Below are positions 33,982 through 42,246 of a DNA stretch of 64,000 nucleotides, piece after piece. The position numbers and the translations under genes were made by a program. The DNA is from Gluconacetobacter johannae. GTDB taxonomy: Bacteria; Pseudomonadota; Alphaproteobacteria; Acetobacterales; Acetobacteraceae. The stretch is taken from the NCBI RefSeq assembly GCF_014174305.1, contig NZ_JABEQH010000012.1:56240-120239 (forward strand), read 5' to 3'. The notes below the pieces were generated by a model that worked only from the letters and a program-made list of their open reading frames with translations, had not been told where the DNA came from and searched no databases. How positions within the stretch are numbered: position 1 is the first letter of the stretch; each line of letters begins with the position of its first letter.

Positions 33982-34938
33982 ATGCTGCCCGCGATGCGCC
34001 GTGCGATCATCCTTCTGTCCGCCCTGCTGACATGCGTCGCCTGCCCGGCCGCCCGCGCCGAGGACCCCGCCGCCTGCCGGACGGTGCGCCTGGCCGATGC
34101 CGGATGGACCGACGCGTCGGCGGTGACCGCCGTCGGCGCCACCCTGTTCGACGCGCTGGGCTACCAGACGCGCACGCCCCTGCTGGCGCTGACCGTCACC
34201 TACCTGACCATGGGCGCCGGGCAGGTGGACGGGTTCCTGAGCAACTGGGAACCCTCGGGCGACGCCGCCATCGCCCCGTTCCTGAAGAACGGCAGCGTGC
34301 GGCAGATCGCGACCAACCTGTCGGGCGCGCACTACACCCTGGCGGTGCCCGACGAGGTCTGGCAGGCCGGGCTGCACGATTTCGGCGACATCGCGCGCTG
34401 GGGGTCGAAGCTGGGCCACGTCATCTACGGGGTCGAGGCCGGCAACGACGGCAACGGGCTGGTGCTGGACATGATCCGCGACGACCGGTTCGGGCTGGGG
34501 CGGTTCCGCCTGGTCGAAAGCAGCGAACAGGGCATGCTCAGCCAGGTCGCGCGCTCGATCGAAAGCCACCGGCCCATCGTCTTCCTGGCGTGGGAGCCGC
34601 ACCCGATGAACATGCGCCACCACCTGCGCTACCTGACCGGCGGGGACGCGCTCTTCGGCCCCGACGCCGGGGCCAGCGTGCATACCGTGATCCGGGCGGG
34701 GTACGACGCCGCCTGCCCCAACGCCACCCGCCTGCTGCGCCAGATCCGCTTTTCCATCGACGGCGAGAACGTGATGATGAAGGCCATCCAGGACGAACAC
34801 CTGCCCCCGCGGGACGAGGCCCGCCGCTGGCTGCGCGCCCACCCCGACGTGCTGGCCCCCTGGCTGGACGGCGTGACCACCCTCGACGGCCGGCCCGGCC
34901 TGCCGGCCGTGCTGTCCGCCCTCCAGGCCCACAGATAG
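33982..34938 (+). CDS. choX: Choline ABC transporter substrate-binding protein ChoX
   Basis: A 318-residue periplasmic protein with a signal peptide (RRAIILLSALLTCVACPAA, then RAEDP). It has ChoX/ProX-type ligand segments rich in Trp/Tyr: RLADAGWTDASAVT, FLSNWEPSGDA, NLSGAHYTLAVPDEVW and FLAWEPHPMNM. Aromatic boxes of this kind hold the trimethylammonium group. It is the first gene of choXWV, divergent from betI-betB. The ATG at 33982 has AAAGGA immediately upstream; 33994 is an alternative. Confidence 0.92.
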   Translation: MLPAMRRAIILLSALLTCVACPAARAEDPAACRTVRLADAGWTDASAVTAVGATLFDALGYQTRTPLLALTVTYLTMGAGQVDGFLSNWEPSGDAAIAPFLKNGSVRQIATNLSGAHYTLAVPDEVWQAGLHDFGDIARWGSKLGHVIYGVEAGNDGNGLVLDMIRDDRFGLGRFRLVESSEQGMLSQVARSIESHRPIVFLAWEPHPMNMRHHLRYLTGGDALFGPDAGASVHTVIRAGYDAACPNATRLLRQIRFSIDGENVMMKAIQDEHLPPRDEARRWLRAHPDVLAPWLDGVTTLDGRPGLPAVLSALQAHR

Positions 34939-34951
34939 CGAAAAGACGGAC

Positions 34952-35803
34952 ATGGACGGTCTCGAACACTGGATTGCGGCCCACAAGATTCCCGTCGGCC
35001 GGGTCATGGCCGGAGGCGTGGAGCTGGTCCGCGCGCATTGCCTGGGCGTCTTCAACGCCATCAGCGACGCCGTGGGCTTCTGCGCCGACGGGCTGACCAC
35101 CCTGCTGCTGGACATGCCGGCACTGCTGCTGGTGGCGCTGTGCGCGGCCGGCGCCTACGCCTGGCGGCGTTCGGCCGGCCTGGCGGCGCTGATCGCGCTG
35201 GGGCTGCTGTTCATCATCAACCAGGGCTACTGGCAGGAGACGATGGCGACCCTGTCGCTGATCCTGTTCTCGACCCTGACGTGCATGCTGGTCGGCGTGC
35301 CGGTGGGCATCGCCGCCGCCCATCGCCCGTGGCTGGGCCGGGCGCTGCACCCGGTGCTGGACCTGATGCAGACGCTGCCGACCTTCGTCTATCTGATCCC
35401 GACCCTGATCCTGTTCGGGCTGGGCACCGTGCCGGGCATGATCTCGACCATCGTCTTCGCCATTCCCGCCCCCATCCGCATGACGCAGATGGGCATCGCC
35501 TCGGTCCCGCGCGGGCTGGTCGAGGCCGGCGAATCCTTCGGCGCCACCCCGTCGCAACTGCTGTGGAAGGTCGAACTGCCCGCCGCCCTGCCCATGATCC
35601 AGGCGGGGCTGACGCAATGCATCATGCTCAGCCTGTCCATGGTGGTGATCGCCGCCCTGGTCGGCGCCGGCGGCCTGGGCGTGCCGGTGGTGCGCGCCCT
35701 GAACACGGTGCAGGTCGATATCGGCTTCGAATCCGGCTTCGCCATCGTCCTGCTGGCCATCATGCTGGACCGGCTGTGCCGGCCGAAAGGCGCCCCGCGA
35801 TGA
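34952..35803 (+). CDS. choW: Choline ABC transporter permease ChoW
   Basis: A 283-residue inner-membrane permease of the ProW/OpuAB type with about six helices. The cytoplasmic coupling loop EAGESFGATPSQLLWKVELP is well conserved, and the C-terminal helix ends in MLDRLCRPKGAPR. It begins 13 bases after choX and overlaps choV by four bases (ATGA). Confidence 0.92.
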   Translation: MDGLEHWIAAHKIPVGRVMAGGVELVRAHCLGVFNAISDAVGFCADGLTTLLLDMPALLLVALCAAGAYAWRRSAGLAALIALGLLFIINQGYWQETMATLSLILFSTLTCMLVGVPVGIAAAHRPWLGRALHPVLDLMQTLPTFVYLIPTLILFGLGTVPGMISTIVFAIPAPIRMTQMGIASVPRGLVEAGESFGATPSQLLWKVELPAALPMIQAGLTQCIMLSLSMVVIAALVGAGGLGVPVVRALNTVQVDIGFESGFAIVLLAIMLDRLCRPKGAPR

Positions 35804-37005
35804 CCACGGCACTTTCCTTCCACCATGTCGATATCCTGTTCCACCGCGCCAACGCCCCCGGCCCGCTGGCCGAGGCGTTGCGGCGGCTGGACGGCGGCGG
35901 CACGCGCGAGGACATCGCGCGCGACCTGGGGGTGACGGTCGGCGTCGCCGACGCCAGCCTGGACATCGAACGCGGCGAGATCAGCGTGCTGATGGGCCTG
36001 TCGGGGTCGGGCAAGTCCACGCTGCTGCGCGCCGCCAACGGGCTGAACAAGGTCGCGCGCGGCGAGGTGCGGATCGGCAACGGGCTGGCCCATGTCGATA
36101 TCGCCCGTTGCGACCCCGATACCCTGCGCGAGCTTCGCAAGACCCGCATCGCCATGGTGTTCCAGCAGTTCGGCCTGCTGCCCTGGCGCACGGTGCGCGA
36201 CAATGTGGGCTTCGGGCTGGAACTGCGCGGCATGGCCCCCACCCTCCGGCGCCAGGTGGTGGACGAGAAGCTGGAACTGGTCGGGCTGACCCGCTGGGCG
36301 GAGGCGCATGTCGGCGAACTGTCGGGCGGCATGCAGCAGCGCGTGGGCCTGGCGCGCGCCTTCGCCACCGACGCCGACATCCTGCTGATGGACGAACCGT
36401 TCTCGGCGCTCGACCCGCTGATCCGCCGCAAGCTGCAGGACGAACTGCTGGACCTGCAACGGCGGCTGAAGAAAACCATCCTGTTCGTCAGCCACGATAT
36501 CGACGAGGCGCTGAAGATCGGCAACCGCATCACGATCATGCGCGAAGGCCGGATCGTGCAGACCGGCCGCCCCGACGACATCGTCATCCGCCCCGCCGAC
36601 GAGTACGTCAGCGCCTTCGTGCGGCACATGAACCCGCTGCCGGTGCTCAACGCCGGCGCCGTCATGCGGCGGCTGGCGCACGTCGCGCGCCTGGCCGACG
36701 GGCGCGTGGCGCTGGACGCCGCCGGAACCTGCGGCCTGGACCCCGCGACGCAGCAGGTGACCCGGCCCGACGGCGCCCCGGTGCCGGTCGCGCGCTTCGC
36801 GGAGGGCGACGCGGCCACCGCGCCGATCCGGCCCGGCACCATCTATCGCGCGCCTCTCACCTGCACGTTGCAGACGATCGCCATCCTGCGCCAGCGCAGC
36901 GGCCTGCCGGTGCTGATCGACGACGGGGACACGCTGGCCGGGCTGTGCGACGACGCCGACATGATCGGCGCGATGATCGGCATCCCCCGCGCCCCCGTGC
37001 CCTGA
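35800..37005 (+). CDS. choV: Choline ABC transporter ATP-binding protein ChoV
   Basis: A 401-residue ATPase with Walker A GLSGSGKST, Q-loop FQQFGLLPWRTV, signature LSGGMQQRVGLARAFA, Walker B ILLMDEPFSALDP and H-loop FVSHDIDEA. The extra N-terminal stretch before Walker A and the C-terminal regulatory tail match the ProV/ChoV subfamily. It completes the choline importer. Confidence 0.93.
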   Translation: MTTALSFHHVDILFHRANAPGPLAEALRRLDGGGTREDIARDLGVTVGVADASLDIERGEISVLMGLSGSGKSTLLRAANGLNKVARGEVRIGNGLAHVDIARCDPDTLRELRKTRIAMVFQQFGLLPWRTVRDNVGFGLELRGMAPTLRRQVVDEKLELVGLTRWAEAHVGELSGGMQQRVGLARAFATDADILLMDEPFSALDPLIRRKLQDELLDLQRRLKKTILFVSHDIDEALKIGNRITIMREGRIVQTGRPDDIVIRPADEYVSAFVRHMNPLPVLNAGAVMRRLAHVARLADGRVALDAAGTCGLDPATQQVTRPDGAPVPVARFAEGDAATAPIRPGTIYRAPLTCTLQTIAILRQRSGLPVLIDDGDTLAGLCDDADMIGAMIGIPRAPVP

Positions 37006-37077
37006 CCGAAACGGCTTGACGGCCCACCCCTTGCGCTTGCCATCATGCCCGCCTGGGCCGGAAGGATAGGCTGGACC

Positions 37078-38460
37078 GTGACATATCGCGCGACCCTGGA
37101 CGGGGAAGTCCACCGGTTTTCCGACCTGCGACAGGTCCTAGCCCGCGCGTCGCCCCAGCGGTCGGGCGACGAACTGGCCGGCGTCGCCGCCGCCGACCCG
37201 GTCGCGCGCATCGCCGCGCGCTACGCCCTGGCCGACATCCCGCTGGCGGCATTCCTCGACGACCTGCCGGTCCCCTACGAAACCGACGAGGTCACGCGGC
37301 TGATCGTCGATACGCACGACGCCGCGTCCTTCGCCCCGGTGGCGCACATGACGGTGGGGCAGTTCCGCGACTGGCTGCTGTCGCACCAGGCCGACGCGGC
37401 GGCCATCGCCGCCCTGTCGCCCGGCCTGACGCCGGAAATGGTGGCGGCCGTCAGCAAGCTGATGCGGAACCAGGACCTGATCGCGGCGGCGCGCAAGATC
37501 GAGGTCCGCACCGCCTTTCGCAACACGCAGGGCCTGCCGGGCCGGCTGGGCAGCCGCCTTCAGCCCAACCACCCCACCGACGACCCCAGGGGCATCGCCG
37601 CGTCGCTGCTGGACGGGCTGCTGCTGGGGGCGGGCGACGCGGTGATCGGCATCAACCCGGCCACCGACAACGTCGCCCACGGCATCGTCCTGCTGGACAT
37701 GCTGGAGGCCGTACGCACCCGCTACGCCATTCCCACGCAAGGCTGCGTGCTGACGCACATCACCAATTCCATCGCGATGATCGAACGCGGCGCGCCGGTC
37801 GACCTGGTGTTCCAGTCCATCGCCGGGACCCAGGCCGCCAATACCGGCTTCGGCGTGTCGCTGGCGCTGCTGGCCGAGGCGCGCGACGCCGCCCTGTCGC
37901 TGAATCGCGGCACGGTGGGCCGGGACGTGATGTATTTCGAGACCGGCCAGGGCGCGGCCCTGTCGGCCGACGCCCACCACGGCATGGACCAGCAGACCGC
38001 CGAAGTGCGCGCCTACGCCGTGGCGCGGGCCTTTTCACCCCTGCTGGTCAACACCGTGGTCGGCTTCATCGGGCCGGAATATCTGTACGACGGCAAGCAG
38101 ATCATCCGCGCGGGGCTGGAGGACCATTTCTGCGGCAAGCTGATGGGCCTGCCGATGGGGTGCGACGTCTGCTACACCAACCATGCCGAGGCCGACCAGG
38201 ACGACATGGACAACCTGATGATGCTGCTGACGGTGGCCGGGGTGAATTTCCTGATCGCCGTGCCCGGCGGCGACGACGTGATGCTCAGCTACCAGAGCCT
38301 GTCCTGCCACGACATGCTGACCCTGCGCGCCAGCTTCGGCGTCCGCGCCGCGCCGGAATTCGAGGCGTGGCTGGCGGGCATGGACCTGCTGGACACGCGT
38401 GGACGGCTGCGCCTGAACGCGCCGCAGGCCCTGGGCCGCATCATCGCCCCCGAGGGCTGA
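37078..38460 (+). CDS. eutB: Ethanolamine ammonia-lyase large subunit
   Basis: A 460-residue EutB that cleaves ethanolamine to acetaldehyde and ammonia using adenosylcobalamin with EutC. Conserved blocks include SGDELAGVAA, GLPGRLGSRLQPNHPTDDP, INPATDN, YFETGQGAALSADAHHGMDQ and GLPMGCDVCYTNHAEADQ. The GTG at 37078 (VTYRATLDGEVHRF) fits the usual N-terminus; an ATG at 37045 would add 11 unrelated residues. No microcompartment shell genes are nearby. It follows choV on the same strand. Confidence 0.94.
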   Translation: MTYRATLDGEVHRFSDLRQVLARASPQRSGDELAGVAAADPVARIAARYALADIPLAAFLDDLPVPYETDEVTRLIVDTHDAASFAPVAHMTVGQFRDWLLSHQADAAAIAALSPGLTPEMVAAVSKLMRNQDLIAAARKIEVRTAFRNTQGLPGRLGSRLQPNHPTDDPRGIAASLLDGLLLGAGDAVIGINPATDNVAHGIVLLDMLEAVRTRYAIPTQGCVLTHITNSIAMIERGAPVDLVFQSIAGTQAANTGFGVSLALLAEARDAALSLNRGTVGRDVMYFETGQGAALSADAHHGMDQQTAEVRAYAVARAFSPLLVNTVVGFIGPEYLYDGKQIIRAGLEDHFCGKLMGLPMGCDVCYTNHAEADQDDMDNLMMLLTVAGVNFLIAVPGGDDVMLSYQSLSCHDMLTLRASFGVRAAPEFEAWLAGMDLLDTRGRLRLNAPQALGRIIAPEG

Positions 38461-38464
38461 CGCC

Positions 38465-39277
38465 ATGACCCGATCCCCTCCCGACCGCACCGCCCCCCCG
38501 ATCATCGACCCCCCGAGCACCGACCCGGAGACCGATCCATGGGCGCCGCTGCGGGGCCTGACCCGCGCCCGGGTGGGCCAGCCCCGCGCCGGCGACACCG
38601 TGGCGGGGGGCGAGGTCCTGGCCTTCCAGCTGGCCCACGCGCGGGCCCGCCGGGCGGTCATGGCCCCCCTGCGGCAGCAGGCCCTGGCGCTGGACGGCCC
38701 CGTCCTGCCGGTGTGCAGCCAGGCCGCCGACCGGGCGACGTTCATCCGCCGCCCCGACCTGGGCCGCCGCCTGTCGGCCGACAGCGCCGCGCGCCTGCCG
38801 CGCGGGCGGTATGACGTGGCGTTCGTGATCGCCGACGGCCTGTCGGCCCTGGCGGCGGAACGGCAGGCCCCGCCGGTGCTGGCCGCCTGCCGCGCGCTGC
38901 TGCCCGGCTGGCGGATCGCGCCGGTGGTGGTGGCGCACAATGCGCGCGTCGCCCTGGGCGACGACATCGCGCACCGCCTGGGGGCCGGATGCGTCGTCAT
39001 GATGATCGGCGAACGGCCGGGCCTGAGCGTGTCGGACAGCCTGAGCCTGTACATGACCTGGGACCCGCGCCCCGGCCGGCTGGATAGCGAACGCAACTGC
39101 ATTTCCAACATCCACGACCACGGCGGCCTGTCCGCCGAAGCCGCCGCCGCCCGGCTGGCCGGCCTGCTGGCGGGCGCGCGCCGCCTCGGGCGCAGCGGCA
39201 TCGCGCTGAAGGACGAGACCCCGGCCTCGGAGCCTGACCGGAAATGGGGGCTGGCGCGCGAGAGCGGAACGCAGTGA
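38465..39277 (+). CDS. eutC: Ethanolamine ammonia-lyase small subunit, C-terminus altered by a repeat
   Basis: A 270-residue EutC with conserved segments VGQPRAGDTVAGGEVLAFQLAHARAR (split), YDVAFVIADGLSALA, MIGERPGLSVSDSLSLYMTW and DSERNCISNIHDHGGLS, which help bind cobalamin. It starts four bases after eutB. The last 16 residues (EPDRKWGLARESGTQ) and the stop are encoded by the 162-bp element at 39230, so the native end was replaced. The conserved core is complete, so activity is likely retained. Confidence 0.92.
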   Translation: MTRSPPDRTAPPIIDPPSTDPETDPWAPLRGLTRARVGQPRAGDTVAGGEVLAFQLAHARARRAVMAPLRQQALALDGPVLPVCSQAADRATFIRRPDLGRRLSADSAARLPRGRYDVAFVIADGLSALAAERQAPPVLAACRALLPGWRIAPVVVAHNARVALGDDIAHRLGAGCVVMMIGERPGLSVSDSLSLYMTWDPRPGRLDSERNCISNIHDHGGLSAEAAAARLAGLLAGARRLGRSGIALKDETPASEPDRKWGLARESGTQ

Positions 39278-39390
39278 AGCGCCCGGCGTGTGTTTTTGAG
39301 CACCGAAGCGGAGCGGCCTTATCGGCCGTGAGCATCGGAGCGCAGAAAACGCGCGTCGGATCGCCGCCAGCGCGCATTTCCCGTCAGGCC
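39230..39390. mobile_element. 161-bp inverted-repeat element, copy 3 (between eutC and the NnrU-like gene)
   Basis: Bounded by GAGCCTG and CAGGCC, with inner arms ACCGGAAATG and CATTTCCCGT (one mismatch each side). It is one base shorter than the other copies, and no target duplication is visible (TCG left, AGG right), so it looks older. Its left part forms the end of eutC, and its right arm supplies the stop of the convergent NnrU-like gene. Confidence 0.85.
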
Positions 39391-39962
39391 AGGGCGGGCA
39401 CGCCGATCAGCATGCCATGCAGCCAGACCGCCACGGCGATCCAGGCAACGGCGCCGATGACCAGCGCCATCGCATCGCCCCGCGCCGATCCGGCCGGATA
39501 GACGGTGCCGGCCACCCGGTCGCGCCGGCGGGAGACCCGGAAATCGAGCACGGCCCACAGCAGGAACGGGCCGAACAGCACGACGTCATGCACCATGCCG
39601 GTGGCCAGCAGATGGCCGAACGCCCAGACCTTGACGCCGGCCAGCATCGGGTGGCCCAGACTGGCCTTGAGGTGGTTGCGCGGCACATAGGCCGCCGCGA
39701 CCAGCACGAAAGCCGCCAGCGTGAACAGCGCGTTGACATGGCGCAGCCACGCCGGGGGGCCATACAGCAGGTGCGGCTGCATCCGCGCCGCGCCGAACCC
39801 CATCACGATCAGCACCAGCCCGGCCAGCGAGACCAGCGAGAAGACGCCCTTCCAGCGCATCAGGCCCAGCGCGGCGACCTGCCGGGCCCGCCAGTCGGGC
39901 GCGACCATATGGACCGAATGCATGCCGAGAAAGAGGGCAAGACCGCAGATCAGCAGCAGCAT
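39384..39962 (-). CDS. NnrU family integral membrane protein
   Basis: A 192-residue protein with five or six membrane helices. It carries the NnrU pattern GMHSVHMVAPDWR near the start, WLRHVNALFTLAAFVLVAAA in the middle, and HPMLAGVKVWAFGHLLATG. NnrU-like proteins are linked to denitrification in some bacteria, but many have no known role. No nitrogen oxide genes are present here. Its TGA stop lies in the right arm of the 162-bp-type element, so its C-terminus may be altered. Confidence 0.85.
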   Translation of the reverse strand: MLLLICGLALFLGMHSVHMVAPDWRARQVAALGLMRWKGVFSLVSLAGLVLIVMGFGAARMQPHLLYGPPAWLRHVNALFTLAAFVLVAAAYVPRNHLKASLGHPMLAGVKVWAFGHLLATGMVHDVVLFGPFLLWAVLDFRVSRRRDRVAGTVYPAGSARGDAMALVIGAVAWIAVAVWLHGMLIGVPALA

Positions 39963-40128
39963 GACGCGACGCCCCTTCGATGCCGTGCGGTGATCGGGAA
40001 ACGATCGTGACAGGACCGGGTTCCCCCGGGCGCGGCAAAAACGCGGCGCGCCGAAACGGCCTGGCGCACCTGCGTCTTCATGACGCGAAACCCCCGGGCC
40101 TCGACAGGCGATTTCCTGCCCCGCACGC

Positions 40129-41106
40129 CTAGCGGATGCCCATCGCCTTCATCTTGCGATACAGCGTCGCGCGGCCGATCCCCAGGTTGCGCGCCGTCAC
40201 GCTGGCATTCCCCTGCGCCAGGGTCAGCGCCGCGCGGATGACATGTTCCTCCGCCCGCTGGAAGCTGATCTCGTCGCCCGCCTCCAGCCCGGTCAACAGG
40301 TTCGGATGCGTGCGGATCATGTCGTCCGTCCAGCCCGTCAGCGCCCGCGCCGCATGGGTCGCCCCGGTCACCTCGCCATCGGCGTTGATCGCGACCAGCG
40401 GGGCCGAACAGCCCGCCGCCACCCCCAGGCTCAGCACCTGCTGGCCCTCATGACGGGCGCGGAACAACTGCTCCTCGATGCGCCGCCCGGCCTGCAGCAG
40501 CGTGTCCAGCACCAGCGACGCCACCGCCCGCGTCGCGTTCCCGTGGAACGCCGCCAGGTTGATCGCCCCCGCCAGGCGGCCCCGCGCGTCGAAAATCGGC
40601 ACGGCATAGCTGGCCAGAAGCGAAAAGCAGAACCGCCAGTGCTCGCCCTCGCCCAGGAACAGCGGGCAGCAATCCCGCACCGCCGTCCCGATGCCGTTGG
40701 TGCCCGCCAGCTGCTCGTTCCACAGCGCCCCTTCGCGCAACTGCAACCGCCGGCAGACCGGCAGATGCGTCTCGTCCACGCAGCGCGCCAGGATCATCGC
40801 ATCCGGGTCGGCCAGCAGGACCATCAGGCCCAGCCCCTGCACCAGGCCGAACAGCCGCCCCATCTCGGGCAGCGCCGTTTTCAGGAAGGCCGCCGACGGG
40901 CCGCCGGCATGGCGGAATTCCGCCCCGGACAGCACATCGGCCGTCCACCCCTGCGCGGGGTCAAGCTGATAGGACCCCGAACACCGCTGCCACGACTTCG
41001 CAACCTCGCCCACGCCCGGCGCCTGTGGCCCAGGCACCTGCCCCAGGGGGCGGGGGGCCGCGTCCTTACCGCAAGCCGATTTCATCTTCGCCGACCGTCC
41101 GCGCAT
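40129..41106 (-). CDS. GAF-Fis transcriptional regulator (AcoR-like, lacking the AAA+ domain)
   Basis: A 325-residue regulator. The N-terminal half is a GAF-like sensor as in AcoR (EVAKSWQRC, EGALWNEQLAGTNGIGTAV, EHWRFCFSLLASYAVPIFD). The C-terminus is a Fis-type helix-turn-helix (HVIRAALTLAQGNASVTARN, then LGIGRATLYRKMKAMGI). The central sigma-54 activation domain is missing, so it probably works with housekeeping sigma. AcoR relatives often respond to alcohols, acetoin or aldehydes. Control of eutBC (acetaldehyde producer) or gcd is possible but unproven. Confidence 0.82.
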   Translation of the reverse strand: MRGRSAKMKSACGKDAAPRPLGQVPGPQAPGVGEVAKSWQRCSGSYQLDPAQGWTADVLSGAEFRHAGGPSAAFLKTALPEMGRLFGLVQGLGLMVLLADPDAMILARCVDETHLPVCRRLQLREGALWNEQLAGTNGIGTAVRDCCPLFLGEGEHWRFCFSLLASYAVPIFDARGRLAGAINLAAFHGNATRAVASLVLDTLLQAGRRIEEQLFRARHEGQQVLSLGVAAGCSAPLVAINADGEVTGATHAARALTGWTDDMIRTHPNLLTGLEAGDEISFQRAEEHVIRAALTLAQGNASVTARNLGIGRATLYRKMKAMGIR

Positions 41107-41210
41107 CCGTTGACACCGCCCCTCCGCTCCGGAGAAGGCCGCTTACTTATACAGCATAAGACATGCCGTCATACGCATTTCGTGTCACGTTCCGGCGCGA
41201 ACGCCCGCCG

Positions 41211-42101
41211 TCACCACAGATAGACGAACTTTATGTAATACGCGTTGCTTTCGGGAATGTTACGGCCATCGACCGAGTGCGAATAGCGCGTGGTGAACGA
41301 CACGTCCTTCGCGATGTTGAACATGGCGCCCGCGCCCAGCGCCACCTCGCGGCTGTTCGACTCCGCCACGTCCTGGCGGGCCGTCCGGTCATAGGTGCCC
41401 GTCACGTTCTGCCAGTCCAGCGCGAAGAAGGGCTCGACCAGCCGCGTGGCTTTCCAGCTGAACCGCAGGTTGCTGTAGAACACCACGCCGGGCGAATAGC
41501 TGTGTTCGCCCCTGACATGCTTCGTCGAGCCGACCACGGTGCCGACATCGCCGTCGAAGCTGAAATGCCGCCATTCGTAATCGAAAATCAGGCTCGAAAT
41601 GTTCGACCAGTAGTTCGGCGACGTCGCGTCGCGCGTCCCCACCGGCGTCTGCATGAAGGTCTGGATGCCGAACGTGCTGTGGCTGTTCGGCTTGAACCAC
41701 GCCGCCGGGCCGACGATGGTGGGGCCGAACCCGCCATAATTGGTGCCGTTGGCAAGGGTGTAGCTTTCGCTCTGGATCAGTTCGAAGGCGAAACCGACAT
41801 GCGGAATCGCATCGAAGCTGCGGAAATGGACATATTTCGTCAGGCCCGACCAGGTGTGCCCGCCCCCGCCGGGCGTCCGCTGCCCCAGGGAGTTGTAGGA
41901 ATGCCCCGCCGCATTGCCGTCGCCGTACTGCACCAGCACGTTGAAGGGTTTGAAATCGACAGGCAGGTCATATTCATGCGGACCGATGATGCCGAGCGTG
42001 ACATCCGCCGCCCGCGCCGCCCGCGCGCCCAGCAGCGCGACCGAGGCGACGGTGAGACCGACCACGGCACGACGCCATTCCGATTTTTCCGTCCGATACA
42101 T
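41211..42101 (-). CDS. Outer-membrane transporter-like protein (SphA/meta-pathway type)
   Basis: A 296-residue protein with a signal peptide (RRAVVGLTVASVALLGARAA, then RAADV) and a beta-barrel pattern ending in the aromatic FVYLW. Segments such as HVGFAFELIQSESY, TFGIQTFMQTPVGTRD, YSPGVVFYSNLRF and FTTRYSHSVDGRNI resemble the transporter family found beside phenol meta-pathway genes. Its substrate is unknown. It lies downstream of gcd on the same strand, separated by Repeat B1. Confidence 0.7.
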   Translation of the reverse strand: MYRTEKSEWRRAVVGLTVASVALLGARAARAADVTLGIIGPHEYDLPVDFKPFNVLVQYGDGNAAGHSYNSLGQRTPGGGGHTWSGLTKYVHFRSFDAIPHVGFAFELIQSESYTLANGTNYGGFGPTIVGPAAWFKPNSHSTFGIQTFMQTPVGTRDATSPNYWSNISSLIFDYEWRHFSFDGDVGTVVGSTKHVRGEHSYSPGVVFYSNLRFSWKATRLVEPFFALDWQNVTGTYDRTARQDVAESNSREVALGAGAMFNIAKDVSFTTRYSHSVDGRNIPESNAYYIKFVYLW

Positions 42102-42177
42102 GGAGAAATTCCGTCGAGAGACGCGGGCATCCGGAGATGCCCGCGCAAAGTTTCCCGCCCAAGGGCCACCGGCCCCC

Positions 42178-42230
42178 GATCGGGGTCCAGGGCCTCAGGC
42201 CCTGGCGGGTTCGGGCAGCGCCCGACCTGT
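42178..42230 (+). repeat. Repeat B, copy 1
   Basis: GATCGGGGTCCAGGGCCTCA followed by GGCCCTGGCGGGTTCGGGC and CGCCCGACCTGT. It forms hairpins CCAGGGCC/GGCCCTGG and TCGGGC/GCCCGA. A decayed Repeat A (AAGGGCCACCGGCCC) precedes it at 42161-42175. It lies 16 bases past the gcd stop codon and may terminate gcd. Confidence 0.85.
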
Positions 42231-42246
42231 CCCGCCAGGGCTGGCC

